Shown here one piece after another: positions 26,879 through 36,127 of a DNA stretch of 64,000 nucleotides. The notes beneath the pieces were generated by a model. That model did not search any database. It was not told where the DNA came from and saw only the letters and a program-made list of their open reading frames with translations. The stretch spans positions 1 through 64,000 of the forward strand of contig NZ_FOFP01000017.1 of NCBI RefSeq assembly GCF_900110925.1. The letters run 5' to 3'. Position 1 is the stretch's first letter. The number at the start of each line of letters is the position of its first letter. Source of the stretch: Pseudomonas cuatrocienegasensis (GTDB lineage Bacteria; Pseudomonadota; Gammaproteobacteria; Pseudomonadales; Pseudomonadaceae). The translations under genes and the position numbers were made by a program.

Positions 26879-27433
26879 CGCGCCTGTCGAGTGCGAGTGT
26901 TTGGCCATCGTTCAGGCGCGCGCGGGGTGGCTCGCGCAGGTGTGTCAGAGCGGATAACGCTTTATCAATAGTGGCTATTTAACCTACGGCCTGTTTCGAA
27001 AGTGACCTGGCGCCCCCAGTCAGTCGATCAATAAGCGCGCATGTCCAACCTTTCTCCATCGTTGAGTATCCGCCGGCTAATGCGACGGCAAGCCCGCCAT
27101 CTTTGATGGTTATGAGCGCTCCATCGCCGCGTTCAGCGTGAAATCGACCCGGACTGTGGTCTGGCTAAGAACACGGCGCAGTTGGTCACGCTGTTCGCGC
27201 TGTCGAACCTCTGGATGGCGCGCAGATATTTACTGACGAAGGCAGGAGAGGTGCGCCTGTAATGTGTGAAATGGCTGTGGCGAGGTTATCTCAGCGGCCA
27301 GAAACACTGAAATGAGCGGGCGACCTGATCGTTTTCGATCGGTTTGCTGCTTTCAAAATCGGCGGCGGCTGAAGTCGACCGGAAATACATGACTACTTCA
27401 GACCATCCCTAATGGCTTGGGACTGGCCGTTTT
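26879..27433. other. 555-bp spacer at a cluster junction
   Basis: No intact gene. A 9-bp stem (GCGCGCCTG at 26878-26886 with CAGGCGCGC at 26913-26921) follows the ETF-QO stop. From about 27050 on the sequence includes a decayed transposase end (separate entry). Beyond 27330 it leads into the AT-richer diguanylate cyclase gene. Confidence 0.5.
27158..27262 (+). pseudogene. Transposase C-terminal remnant (IS5-like)
   Basis: A 34-codon frame ending in TAA reads KNTAQLVTLFALSNLWMAR near its start, which resembles the C-terminus of IS5-family transposases of Pseudomonas. The sequence just upstream is related but frame-disrupted, and no matching terminal repeats were identified. It marks an old insertion between region 2 and the rest. 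Family assignment is from memory of such sequences and should be treated as tentative. Confidence 0.5.
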
Positions 27434-28795
27434 CTATCCGACTTCCACTCTGTTGCGACCCATGTTTTTAGCCTTATACAAGGCCTGGTCCGCTCTTTTC
27501 AGAATAGTGTCTTCATCGTCTTTTAAGTGGTATTCGGTGACGCCAAAGCTGATGGTGAACCTGGGGAGTTCAGGGATGTTCAGGTCTTCGATCTGTTGCC
27601 TGAGGGTTTCGGCTACCTGGCAAGCGGCTTCGGCTTTTTGTTGGGGCAGTAAAATTACGAACTCTTCGCCGCCCAAGCGGAATAGGCTGTCGGTTTTACG
27701 CAGCCTTTGGCTGATGCATTCAGTCAGGGCCTGCAGCACCTTATCTCCCACATGGTGACCAAACTGATCGTTGACCTTTTTGAAGAAGTCCACGTCCAGC
27801 AGGGCAATGCTAAAGGTGTTACCGCGCTCGGCCAGGCTCAGTTCCATGCGCAGTTGCTCATCCCATTTGTGTCGATTGAAGGCGCCCGTTAATTTGTCAC
27901 GGGTGGCGAGTATCAGCAGTTGCTGTTCCACTTCCTCACGGTTCGAGATTTCCTGGGAGAGGCGCTGCACCATCATTTTCAGGTCATGTTCCAGTTCCGT
28001 CAGTTCATCTTGATGCACCGGGTGTTGAAAGACCGGGCTGGCAATGGGCTCTCCCTGTTCGATGGACTGGTGAACGGTTTTGATTTCGGCCTGAATGCGG
28101 CTAATGCGCAAGCGGAAGATGCGCAGAATATAAAAGCTCAGGTACAGGCCAATAAAAAATGCACAGAGGCCAAGCCCGGTATTTACCAGCATGAACTCGC
28201 TTTCGTGCTTGTCGGTATAGCGGCTGGCTTCCAGTGTCAGTTTTTCCATCTGCTGCAAAATACTGATAATGCTCTGGTCTAATCGCGCAGCGTCGTCTTC
28301 AAGTTGCTGCCAACGCTGTTCTGCAGTATGGCCTTGGCTTAGGGTTAACTGCAGTTCTTGTTCAAAGATGTCACTTTGCTTATGGTAATGCTCAATACTG
28401 CTGAGGATTTGCTGATGTGTTTCCGTGGCAAATCTGACCTGATGCTGTTGCAGGCTTCTATTAAGTACCCGGACGGCCTTGTCCAGTAAGAAGCTCAGCG
28501 CGTCACGTTGCGCGGCAAAGGTCGCTTCAGGTGTCAGCAAGGCTTTGGATTGATTGCCCTCCAGGCGAAATTTCTCGATAAGCAGGTGCTGCCTGAGTTG
28601 CATCATTTCCAGTTCGCTGACCATTTCAGTCAGCGGAACATCAACATCTGCTACTTCATGCATTTCTGCGCTAATCAGTTTTAGTTTGTAAATGGAGTAG
28701 ACAATAACGATAAATAAAAAAGCCAACAGCACTACCAGCAAACTACCGATTTTTCGTTGTAGCGACTTGTTAAACCATTGCTGCATGAGGTGCAT
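27434..28795 (-). CDS. Membrane-bound diguanylate cyclase (GGDEF)
   Basis: A 453-residue protein with a first membrane helix at about residues 16-38, a mostly helical periplasmic sensor (about 40-195), a second helix at about 200-225, a HAMP-like linker and a C-terminal GGDEF domain from about 295. The active site reads RLGGEEFVILL, and RKTD five residues before GGEEF is a standard inhibitory I-site, so it should make cyclic di-GMP under product control. The gene is visibly richer in A+T than its neighbours and is alone on its strand, suggesting a separate origin from the flanking catabolic genes. Confidence 0.92.
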   Translation of the reverse strand: MHLMQQWFNKSLQRKIGSLLVVLLAFLFIVIVYSIYKLKLISAEMHEVADVDVPLTEMVSELEMMQLRQHLLIEKFRLEGNQSKALLTPEATFAAQRDALSFLLDKAVRVLNRSLQQHQVRFATETHQQILSSIEHYHKQSDIFEQELQLTLSQGHTAEQRWQQLEDDAARLDQSIISILQQMEKLTLEASRYTDKHESEFMLVNTGLGLCAFFIGLYLSFYILRIFRLRISRIQAEIKTVHQSIEQGEPIASPVFQHPVHQDELTELEHDLKMMVQRLSQEISNREEVEQQLLILATRDKLTGAFNRHKWDEQLRMELSLAERGNTFSIALLDVDFFKKVNDQFGHHVGDKVLQALTECISQRLRKTDSLFRLGGEEFVILLPQQKAEAACQVAETLRQQIEDLNIPELPRFTISFGVTEYHLKDDEDTILKRADQALYKAKNMGRNRVEVG

Positions 28796-29303
28796 GGGTG
28801 TTTCCTGATGCCATTACCGATTTTTTCTAAGCATGAGTTTAGCTGGTTTCTGCCGCAGGCACTCAGGTTACTTGGGTGTCGGTAAGCACTCTTGACAGAA
28901 TTGCGTCTCTGCTGCGTTTAAAAGTTGCAAGTCGGCTGCAGGTGCTAAGCGCGGATAGTCTTTTGATAGTTGCCGTCTGCTTGCGTTGGCAACAACAAGT
29001 GCAGGTAGGGCGTCGGGGCTGAAATGACGGCCACGAGATCGTGCGCTGCAGCCATGCGCGCCTGCAAAAGCGTCGGGCTACGCCTATGTCGGTGCTTTCT
29101 CAGGTATCGCGTTCGCCGATAGATCACATCCCAACAAGCGATTAGTCAGAGATCGCCCTGCACGTCAACCTTTGCTCGTCGTCAGGTTTATCCCCCCTTG
29201 ACGGCGCCACTCCGGCATTTCGACCCCACCGGTCCGGACTGCCTTGCCCGGCCGGTGATGGCATACAAAGTTCGCCAACAAGAACAATAAGAGGGTTCGT
29301 TCG
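28796..29303. other. 508-bp intergenic region before the first envelope module
   Basis: No gene supported; a 60-codon reverse frame at 28945-29127 has no features of a real protein. The sequence holds CGATTAGTCA (29139-29148), a half of the LysR palindrome at 46329. An AAGAGGG-type ribosome site precedes the DUF1302 gene. Confidence 0.5.
29139..29148. promoter_or_regulatory. Possible LysR half-site
   Basis: CGATTAGTCA equals the right half, with centre, of the palindrome TGACTAACGATTAGTCA found beside the LysR gene at 45360. The left arm is poorly conserved here (3 of 7). It lies 155 bases before the DUF1302 start. This is a weak match on its own. Confidence 0.35.
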
Positions 29304-30962
29304 ATGAAGATCCGCAATAGCGTTGCGCCGCAGCGCGTGCCTTTCGCTCTGACATTTGCCGCATTACTGGTGTCCGGGCTGCCTACCGCTCAAGCGTTCG
29401 AGATTCAGACCGGCAATCCAGATCTGAGTCTGCGCCTGGACAATACCCTGAAGTACAGCTCCGCCTGGCGCTTGCAGGATCCAAGCAGCAAGCTGACCGA
29501 AGGAGCTGTCTCGCGCAATCAGGACGACGGTGATCGCGCTTTCGAAAAGGGCCTGATCTCCAATCGTCTGGATATCCTCACCGAGCTCGATCTCGGTTAC
29601 CGGGATTTTGGCGCGCGTGTCAGTGGCGCTGCCTGGTACGACACCGAGTACCAGAAAGATAACGACAACGACGACTCTGCCCGCGCCAACCAGCGCTCGG
29701 TGGCCTACGACGAATTCACCGATGACACGCGGAAGCTGCATGGTGGTGATGTCGAGTTACTCGATGCTTTCGTTTACTGGAACGGTGAGTTGTCTGATCG
29801 TGCGCTGTCCCTGCGCCTCGGCCGTCACGGGCTGATCTGGGGCGAAAGCCTGTTCTTCGGTGCCAACGGTATTGCCGGCGGCATGGCACCGGTGGATGTG
29901 GTCAAGGCGGTCTCGGTTCCCAATACCCAGTTCAAGGAAATTACCCGCCCGGTCAATCAACTCTCCGGTACTTTTCAGCTGACCGATGACCTCTCCCTGG
30001 GTGCCTACTACCAACTGGAGTGGGAAGAGACCCGCCTGCCTGGTGCCGGCAGCTACTTTTCCACCACCGACACCATTGGCGAGGGCACTGAAAGCCTGGT
30101 GATTGGGGCGCTTCCTGGAGGAACCCCGTTGGCCTTCTTCCATGGCAAGGACAAGAAGGCGCGCAGCTCCGGTCAGGGTGGCTTGCAGCTGCGTTATACG
30201 GCGGACACCGTGGAGTATGGGCTATACGCCATTCAGTACCACGACAAGTCCGGGAAGCTGTACCTCAAGCCCACTGCCACCGGCCCTGACTTCAGCACCG
30301 GCAAGTTTGGTGAGTACTACTGGGTTTACCCGGAAGATATCCGCGCTCTGGGCGCAAGCTTTGCCACCACCGCGGGGGCATACAGCTTTGCCGGTGAGGC
30401 ATCGATGCGTTGGAACATGCCGCTGGTCTCGAATGGCCAGACCGTCACCCCAGGCCTGTCAGCAGACAATAACGACGACCCCCTTTACGCCGTTGGCCGT
30501 TCGGCGCACGTGAACCTCAACGTGCTGGCGTCGCTTGGCCCTTCGTTTATTTCCAATGAAGCGAGCTTGGTCGGTGAGGTGGCCTGGAACCGCCTGCTCA
30601 GTGTGACCAAGAACCGCAACGCGCTGGACCCCGATGCCACTGACGATGCCATCGGCCTGCGGATGGTGTACACGCCGACCTATCGCCAGGTTTTCCCCGG
30701 TATCGACCTCAGCGTTCCGCTCGGCATCAGTTATTTCCCCATGGGCAAGTCGGCAGTGGTGAGCTCTTTCGGCCCGAATAAAGGAGGGGATTTCAACATC
30801 GGGGTGAGCGCCACCTACCTGGACCGGGTCACGTTCGGCCTGACCTACACCCACTACTACGGCCCAGAGGACACCTTCCTCAATTCCGCCAGCCAGTTCA
30901 ACTTCGAGCAGGCGCTGAAGGACCGTGATTACCTGGCCTTCTCCGTCAAGACCACATTCTAA
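29304..30962 (+). CDS. DUF1302 outer-membrane beta-barrel protein, module 1
   Basis: A 552-residue protein with a signal peptide (cleavage after AQA, about residue 31), many amphipathic strands and a C-terminal Phe, as in outer-membrane barrels. It belongs to the DUF1302 family often seen next to genes for hydrophobic substrate degradation. Shared segments with the copy at 59448 include TQFKEI.RPVNQ.SG and LPGAGSY. It is the first of four genes (DUF1302, DUF1329, YCF48-like, MMPL) whose products would span outer membrane, periplasm and inner membrane. A channel for import or export of an aromatic or other hydrophobic compound is the likely role (inference). Confidence 0.88.
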   Translation: MKIRNSVAPQRVPFALTFAALLVSGLPTAQAFEIQTGNPDLSLRLDNTLKYSSAWRLQDPSSKLTEGAVSRNQDDGDRAFEKGLISNRLDILTELDLGYRDFGARVSGAAWYDTEYQKDNDNDDSARANQRSVAYDEFTDDTRKLHGGDVELLDAFVYWNGELSDRALSLRLGRHGLIWGESLFFGANGIAGGMAPVDVVKAVSVPNTQFKEITRPVNQLSGTFQLTDDLSLGAYYQLEWEETRLPGAGSYFSTTDTIGEGTESLVIGALPGGTPLAFFHGKDKKARSSGQGGLQLRYTADTVEYGLYAIQYHDKSGKLYLKPTATGPDFSTGKFGEYYWVYPEDIRALGASFATTAGAYSFAGEASMRWNMPLVSNGQTVTPGLSADNNDDPLYAVGRSAHVNLNVLASLGPSFISNEASLVGEVAWNRLLSVTKNRNALDPDATDDAIGLRMVYTPTYRQVFPGIDLSVPLGISYFPMGKSAVVSSFGPNKGGDFNIGVSATYLDRVTFGLTYTHYYGPEDTFLNSASQFNFEQALKDRDYLAFSVKTTF

Positions 30963-30974
30963 GAGGACGTTTTC

Positions 30975-32336
30975 ATGACTTCCCATTTCACCCTCAAGTC
31001 CCTCTGCCTTGCCCTGTTCGGCACCTTTGCGCTGAGCACTTGTGCCTTGGCCGCTGATGTCCAGGCGCTCGGCAAAAGCCTGACGCCGTTCGGCGCCGAG
31101 AAAGCCGGCAATGCCGACGGCAGCATCCCTGCCTGGGACGGCGGCTACACCAGGGTCGACCCTGGCTACAAACCGGGCGGCAAGCGCAGCGACCCGTTCG
31201 CGGCTGACAAGCCGCTGTTCAGCATTACCGCGCAGAACATGGCGCAGTACGCCGACAAACTCAGCGATGGCACCAAGGCGATGTTCAAGCGTCACCCTGA
31301 GACCTATCGCCTGGATATCTACCCGACCCGGCGCACGGCTGCTGCCCCCCAGTGGGTCTATGACAACACCCTGAAAAATGCCGAACGGGCGCGGTTGGTC
31401 GACAGCAGCGCCGGTCCTGTACCCGAAGGCGCCTACGGTGGCATTCCCTTCCCGATCCCGAAAAACGGCGATGAGGCGATGTGGAACCACCTGCTCAATT
31501 GGCGCGGCACGTCGTTGTCCTTGGACTTTCGCCATTACCTGATGACTGCTGACGGTAGCCAGGTGATGACCACCGACGGTAAAGCTGTCCAGGAAATGCC
31601 GTATTACTACGAGGACGGAACCCCCGAAGGCTTCAACGGCGACTACTGGCTGTTTCGTATGCTCAATGTGGGGCCAGCGCTGCGTGCAGGTGAGCAGATC
31701 ATGGGGCGCACCAACCTTAATGGCGACCAGTCCCAGGCGCACGTTTACCTGACCGGTCAGCGGCGTGTGCGCAAACTGCCTAATGCCTGCTGTGATACGC
31801 CAACGCCGGCCACCGCCGGGGTGATGTCCTTCGACGAGTTGAGTGTTTACTCGGGACGCTTGGATCGTTTTACCTGGAAGCTGGTCGGCAAGCAGGAGCT
31901 GTACATCCCCTACAACACCAACAAGGTGCAAACTCTGGCCGATCCCTCGGCACTGTTCGCCAAGCACCATCTGAATCCGGATCAGGTGCGCTGGGAGCTG
32001 CACCGCGTGTGGGTGGTGGAGGCCGACCTGGCACCGGGCAAGCGTCACCAGTTGCCGAAGGGCCGCTATTACCTGGATGAAGACACCTGGCAGGCCATGC
32101 TTGGCGACCGTTGGGATGCCAACGGCCAGTTGGCCAAGACCCTCTGGTCGCTGCCAGCGGTATTGCCCGATCTGCCAGCCGTTGCCCAGCTGTCTTCCGG
32201 CTTCTACGACCTGAACTCCGGCGCCTGGTTTATCCAGAACCTGTATGCCGGCAAGGACTCGCAGTACGCCGCGGTCGAGCGCTACAAAACCTCGGAATTC
32301 TCACCCGCTGCCATGGCTGGCCGCGGCGTGCGCTGA
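30975..32336 (+). CDS. DUF1329 periplasmic protein, module 1
   Basis: A 453-residue protein with a signal peptide (about 27 residues, ...TCALA-AD). The DUF1329 family has a fold related to LolA/LolB-type lipoprotein carriers. Landmarks are AGNADGSIPAWDGGYT near the N-terminus and PQWVYDNTL, PYNTNK later. It starts 12 bases after the DUF1302 gene and is followed by a 13-bp perfect hairpin. The position suggests a periplasmic carrier linking the outer-membrane barrel and the RND protein (inference). Confidence 0.88.
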   Translation: MTSHFTLKSLCLALFGTFALSTCALAADVQALGKSLTPFGAEKAGNADGSIPAWDGGYTRVDPGYKPGGKRSDPFAADKPLFSITAQNMAQYADKLSDGTKAMFKRHPETYRLDIYPTRRTAAAPQWVYDNTLKNAERARLVDSSAGPVPEGAYGGIPFPIPKNGDEAMWNHLLNWRGTSLSLDFRHYLMTADGSQVMTTDGKAVQEMPYYYEDGTPEGFNGDYWLFRMLNVGPALRAGEQIMGRTNLNGDQSQAHVYLTGQRRVRKLPNACCDTPTPATAGVMSFDELSVYSGRLDRFTWKLVGKQELYIPYNTNKVQTLADPSALFAKHHLNPDQVRWELHRVWVVEADLAPGKRHQLPKGRYYLDEDTWQAMLGDRWDANGQLAKTLWSLPAVLPDLPAVAQLSSGFYDLNSGAWFIQNLYAGKDSQYAAVERYKTSEFSPAAMAGRGVR

Positions 32337-32348
32337 CGCATCGACAGA

Positions 32349-32377
32349 GGCGGATGGCAACGCTGTTGCCATCCGCC
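32349..32377. other. Intercistronic hairpin, module 1
   Basis: GGCGGATGGCAAC pairs perfectly with GTTGCCATCCGCC across a GCT loop (13-bp stem), with no T-run. It lies between the DUF1329 and YCF48-like genes. The second module has an unrelated hairpin at the same place (62457). Confidence 0.75.
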
Positions 32378-32405
32378 CGTTACGACTGAGAGTTCGAGGT
32401 GATTG

Positions 32406-33494
32406 ATGAAGCGACTTCAACAGCTGGGGTGCGTGCTGTTGGCTCTGGCCTCGCCTTTGAGCCAGGCCCAGAGCGATCTGCTGGTGGGCGATGTACTGAG
32501 TACCTCAGCCATGCCGATCGCCCAGGCTCAGCAGGCGGTATTTATTGACCTGGCCCGCGCCGGCGAACGCCTGGTGGCGGTCGGTGAGCGTGGCCTTGTG
32601 CTGCTTTCCGATGACCATGGGCAGAGCTGGCGTCAGGCAAGGGTACCGGTTTCGGTCAGCCTGACGGCGGTGCAATTTGCCGATGCGCGCCATGGTTGGG
32701 CGGTCGGCCACGCCGGGGTGATCCTGGCGACGCGTGACGCAGGCGAGACCTGGCAGGTGCAGCTCAGTGGCGTGCAAGCCGCGCAACTGGAGCTGGATGC
32801 TGCCCGCCGCGAGCTGGCCGACAGTGCCGATCCTGAGGCGGGCGAAGCGCGCCTGCAGACTGCCGAGCGCCTGGTGGCCGAAGGGCCGGACAAGCCTTTT
32901 CTGGCCCTGGCATTCACGGATGCGCAGCACGGCCTGGTGGTAGGTGCCTACGGCATCGCCCTGGCGACGGATGACGCTGGCGCCACCTGGCATTCGCTGG
33001 TTGGCCGCATCGATAACCCTCTGGGGCTGCACCTGTATGCCGTGGCCCGGCACGGTGACGACTGGTTTCTGGCTGGCGAACAGGGCTATCTGGCGCGCTC
33101 CGCAGATGCGGGGCGTTCCTTTCAGATGCTTGAGAGCCCTTACGCCGGTACCTTTTTTACCCTCGCCAGCGGGCCTGATGGCGCGCTGCTGGTCGCCGGT
33201 TTGAAAGGCCATGCCTTTATCAGCCATGAGCGTGGCGAGCGCTTCGAGGTATTGCCGGTCCCTGTGCCGGTTTCCTTCAATGATGCCTCGACGCTGCAGG
33301 ACGGTCGCGTGCTGCTGGCCAACCAGGGCGGCATGTTGTTTCGCAGCACCCCTGCGGGCGCCTTGAAGCCCTTCGGCAAGCCACTGGGCATGCCGGTTTC
33401 CAGCCTTGTGCAAGCCGCCGATGGCAGCCTGATCGTCGCCGGGTTCACGGGCTTGTCCCGTTTGCCGCTGCATGACACCCCAGAAGCGGAGTGA
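32406..33494 (+). CDS. YCF48-like beta-propeller protein, module 1
   Basis: A 362-residue exported protein (signal peptide ending near PLSQA). It contains repeated blades such as ERLVAVGERGLVLLSDDHGQ, HGWAVGHAGVILATRDAGET and HGLVVGAYGIALATDDAGAT, typical of the YCF48/Hcf136 photosystem-assembly and BNR-like propellers, although this is not a photosynthetic context. The ATG at 32406 is preferred to a TTG one codon earlier. It lies before the MMPL gene in the module; an assembly or accessory role for the transporter is inferred. Confidence 0.87.
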   Translation: MKRLQQLGCVLLALASPLSQAQSDLLVGDVLSTSAMPIAQAQQAVFIDLARAGERLVAVGERGLVLLSDDHGQSWRQARVPVSVSLTAVQFADARHGWAVGHAGVILATRDAGETWQVQLSGVQAAQLELDAARRELADSADPEAGEARLQTAERLVAEGPDKPFLALAFTDAQHGLVVGAYGIALATDDAGATWHSLVGRIDNPLGLHLYAVARHGDDWFLAGEQGYLARSADAGRSFQMLESPYAGTFFTLASGPDGALLVAGLKGHAFISHERGERFEVLPVPVPVSFNDASTLQDGRVLLANQGGMLFRSTPAGALKPFGKPLGMPVSSLVQAADGSLIVAGFTGLSRLPLHDTPEAE

Positions 33495-33498
33495 TCCC

Positions 33499-35985
33499 AT
33501 GAAGTCCCGCCATTCGTCCGATGTCGATAACGCCTCCCTGGCCGGCTTCGATACGCGCTCCGGCAACCTGCTCGAGCGTCTGCTGTTCAACCATCGTCCC
33601 TGGGTGCTGTTGCTGTGTCTGCTGGCCACGCTGTTTCTCGGCATGCAGGCGACGCGCATCGAGCTCAATGCCAGCTTCGAGAAGATGATCCCCACCGGGC
33701 ATCCGTACATCGTCAATTACCTGGACAACCAGAAAGAACTCTCGGGCCTTGGCAACGCGCTGCGTATTGCCGTAGCCAACCGCCACGGCGATATCTACGA
33801 CGCCGATTACCTGGCCACACTGCAGACGCTCAGCGACAAGATCTACCTGCTGCCCGGCGTGGACCGCGCCTTTATGAAATCCCTGTGGACGCCGGCCACG
33901 CGCTGGGTCTCGGTGACCGAGGATGGCCTGGATGGCGGTCCGGTAATTCCAGACGCCTACGATGGCAGCCCGGCGACCCTGGCCGAGCTGCGGCGCAACG
34001 TGCAGTTGTCCAATGAGATTGGCCAACTGGTCGCCTTCGACCAGCGTTCGAGCATCATCTACGTGCCGCTGCTGGCGCGCACCAGCGACGGTCAGCCGCT
34101 CGATTACGCAGCGCTTTCGGCCGATCTGGAGGCACTGCGCGCGCAGTACCAGAGCGATGCCATCGACATCCACATCACCGGTTTCGCGAAAAAGATCGGT
34201 GACCTGATCGAGGGCCTGGAGCAGATCCTGCTGTTTTTCGCCGGCGCCATTCTGATTACCGCTGGCGTGCTCTATGCCTACACCCGCTGCCTGCGCAGCA
34301 CCTTGCTGGTGGTGCTGTGTTCACTGGTCGCGGTGCTCTGGCAACTGGGCTTGCTGCCATTGCTGGGTTATCAGCTCGATCCCTATTCGGTGCTGGTACC
34401 CTTTCTGGTGTTCGCCATCGGCATGAGCCATGGCGCGCAGAAAATGAACGGCATCATGCAGGACATCGGCCGTGGCATGCATCGCGTGGTGGCGGCGCGT
34501 AACACCTTCCGCCGGCTGTTCGTCGCGGGCCTGACGGCGCTGCTCAGCGACGCGGTGGGCTTTGCCGTGCTGATGTTTATCGACATCCCGGTGATCCAGG
34601 ACCTGGCCGTCGCCGCCAGCATTGGCGTTGCCGTATTGATCATCACCAACCTGATCCTGCTGCCGATTCTGCTTTCCTACCTGGGTGTCAGCCCGGCTGC
34701 CGCCCAGCGTAGCCTGCGTGAAGAGCAAGCCGACAGCGGCCCCGCCCAGCGTCACCGATTGTGGCGCCTGCTCGACCTGTTCACGCAGAAACGCTGGGCC
34801 AGTGTCTGCGTGATCTTGGCCGCCTGCATGGCCGTGGCCGGGTACCTGGTGTCGATGAACCTGAAGATCGGCGACCTGGATGCCGGCGCCCCCGAGCTGC
34901 GCGCCGATTCGCGCTACAACCTCGACGATGCCTTTATGAACCGCGCCTTTGGCGCCAGCAGCGACCTGTTCGCCGTGATGGTGCGCACGCCGGCGGGGGA
35001 GTGCGCGCGCTACGACATTCTGCGCAAGGTCGATGCCCTGGACTGGCAGCTGCGCACCTTGCCGGGTGTGGACTCGACCAACTCCCTGGCGCTGCTCAAC
35101 CGACGCATGCTGGTAGGGCTGTCAGAAGGCAGCCCCAAGTGGTACGAGCTGCAAAACAACCAGGCGATGCTCAACATGATCACCGCCAGTGCGCCGCGGG
35201 GCCTGTACAACGAGTCCTGCAGCCTGCTGACGCTGTACGTCTATCTGACGGACCACAAGGCCGAAACCCTTACCGGCCTGGTCGAGCACGTCGAGCGCTT
35301 TGCTGCCGCCAACAACACCGCCGATGTGCAGTTCATGCTCGCCGCTGGCAATGCCGGGATCGAAGCAGCGACCAATATCGTGGTCAAGCAGGCCAACCGC
35401 GAGATGCTGTTCTGGGTCTATGGCGCGGTGATTCTGCTGTGCCTGATCACCTTCCGCTCCTGGCGCGCGACGCTATGCGCGATCGTGCCGCTGGTGCTCA
35501 CCTCGATCCTCTGCGAAGCCCTGATGGTCTGGCTGGGCATCGGTGTCAAGGTCGCCACGCTGCCAGTGATTGCGCTCGGGGTGGGCATCGGTATCGATTA
35601 CGCGCTCTACGTGATGAGCATGCTGCTGGTCTACCAACGCCAGGGCGCGAGCCTGTCCGAGGCCTATTACCGGGCGCTGGTGTCCACCGGCAAGGTGGTG
35701 ATGCTGACCGGTGTGACCCTGGCCATCGGCGTGATCACCTGGCTGTTTTCCCCCATCAAGTTCCAGGCCGATATGGGCGTGCTGCTGGCTTTCATGTTCG
35801 TCTGGAACATGGTCGGCGCGCTGCTCCTGCTGCCGGCGCTGGCCTACTTCCTGTTGCCCGCCCAGCCCCGTGCCGACGCGGCCGGCGAGCCGCAGCCTGG
35901 GTCACACGAGGAGGCCACGCCGGTGCACCCCAAGCCCCAGGTGCAGCAACGCAGCGCCCGTGCGCATGCCCTTACCAGCGATTGA
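33499..35985 (+). CDS. MMPL/RND-family transporter, module 1
   Basis: An 828-residue inner-membrane protein with the RND layout: helix near residue 33, large periplasmic loop, helices about 230-400, second helix and loop from about 440, and a final helix block from about 635 including GVGIGIDYALYVMSML. The start at 33499 has a GGAG site and lies 4 bases after the previous stop. The family moves lipids and other hydrophobic molecules using proton motive force. In this module it would be the energised component. The copy in module 2 begins at 63610. Confidence 0.9.
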   Translation: MKSRHSSDVDNASLAGFDTRSGNLLERLLFNHRPWVLLLCLLATLFLGMQATRIELNASFEKMIPTGHPYIVNYLDNQKELSGLGNALRIAVANRHGDIYDADYLATLQTLSDKIYLLPGVDRAFMKSLWTPATRWVSVTEDGLDGGPVIPDAYDGSPATLAELRRNVQLSNEIGQLVAFDQRSSIIYVPLLARTSDGQPLDYAALSADLEALRAQYQSDAIDIHITGFAKKIGDLIEGLEQILLFFAGAILITAGVLYAYTRCLRSTLLVVLCSLVAVLWQLGLLPLLGYQLDPYSVLVPFLVFAIGMSHGAQKMNGIMQDIGRGMHRVVAARNTFRRLFVAGLTALLSDAVGFAVLMFIDIPVIQDLAVAASIGVAVLIITNLILLPILLSYLGVSPAAAQRSLREEQADSGPAQRHRLWRLLDLFTQKRWASVCVILAACMAVAGYLVSMNLKIGDLDAGAPELRADSRYNLDDAFMNRAFGASSDLFAVMVRTPAGECARYDILRKVDALDWQLRTLPGVDSTNSLALLNRRMLVGLSEGSPKWYELQNNQAMLNMITASAPRGLYNESCSLLTLYVYLTDHKAETLTGLVEHVERFAAANNTADVQFMLAAGNAGIEAATNIVVKQANREMLFWVYGAVILLCLITFRSWRATLCAIVPLVLTSILCEALMVWLGIGVKVATLPVIALGVGIGIDYALYVMSMLLVYQRQGASLSEAYYRALVSTGKVVMLTGVTLAIGVITWLFSPIKFQADMGVLLAFMFVWNMVGALLLLPALAYFLLPAQPRADAAGEPQPGSHEEATPVHPKPQVQQRSARAHALTSD

Positions 35986-36010
35986 ACGATAACAACAAGA
36001 GAGAGACGTC

Positions 36011-36127
36011 ATGAGACAACTGAGCCTGCTACTGCATGCGTTCTGGTCCGGCTTACCCGCAGCCGTCATCTGTTTTGCCGGTGCAATCTGTGCAGTCACG
36101 CACGAGGAGATGAGCGATGAGCGCTGA
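36011..36127 (+). CDS. Possible 38-residue membrane peptide
   Basis: A short frame from ATG 36011 to TGA 36127, with a GAGAGA ribosome site. Residues about 8-30 are hydrophobic (SGLPAAVICFAGAICAV), like a single membrane helix. It overlaps the MFS start (36117) by 11 bases, so translating it would couple to the permease. It may be a real small protein or only a leader peptide; no homologue is recognised. Confidence 0.4.
   Translation: MRQLSLLLHAFWSGLPAAVICFAGAICAVTHEEMSDER

Noticed and set aside
26878..26921. Terminator after the ETF-QO gene
   Set aside because: A 9-bp stem exists, but its loop is 26 bases and no T-run follows; listed only within the spacer entry.
28945..29127. 60-codon reverse frame in the spacer before the DUF1302 gene
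   Set aside because: No ribosome site, no recognisable domain and no supporting context.
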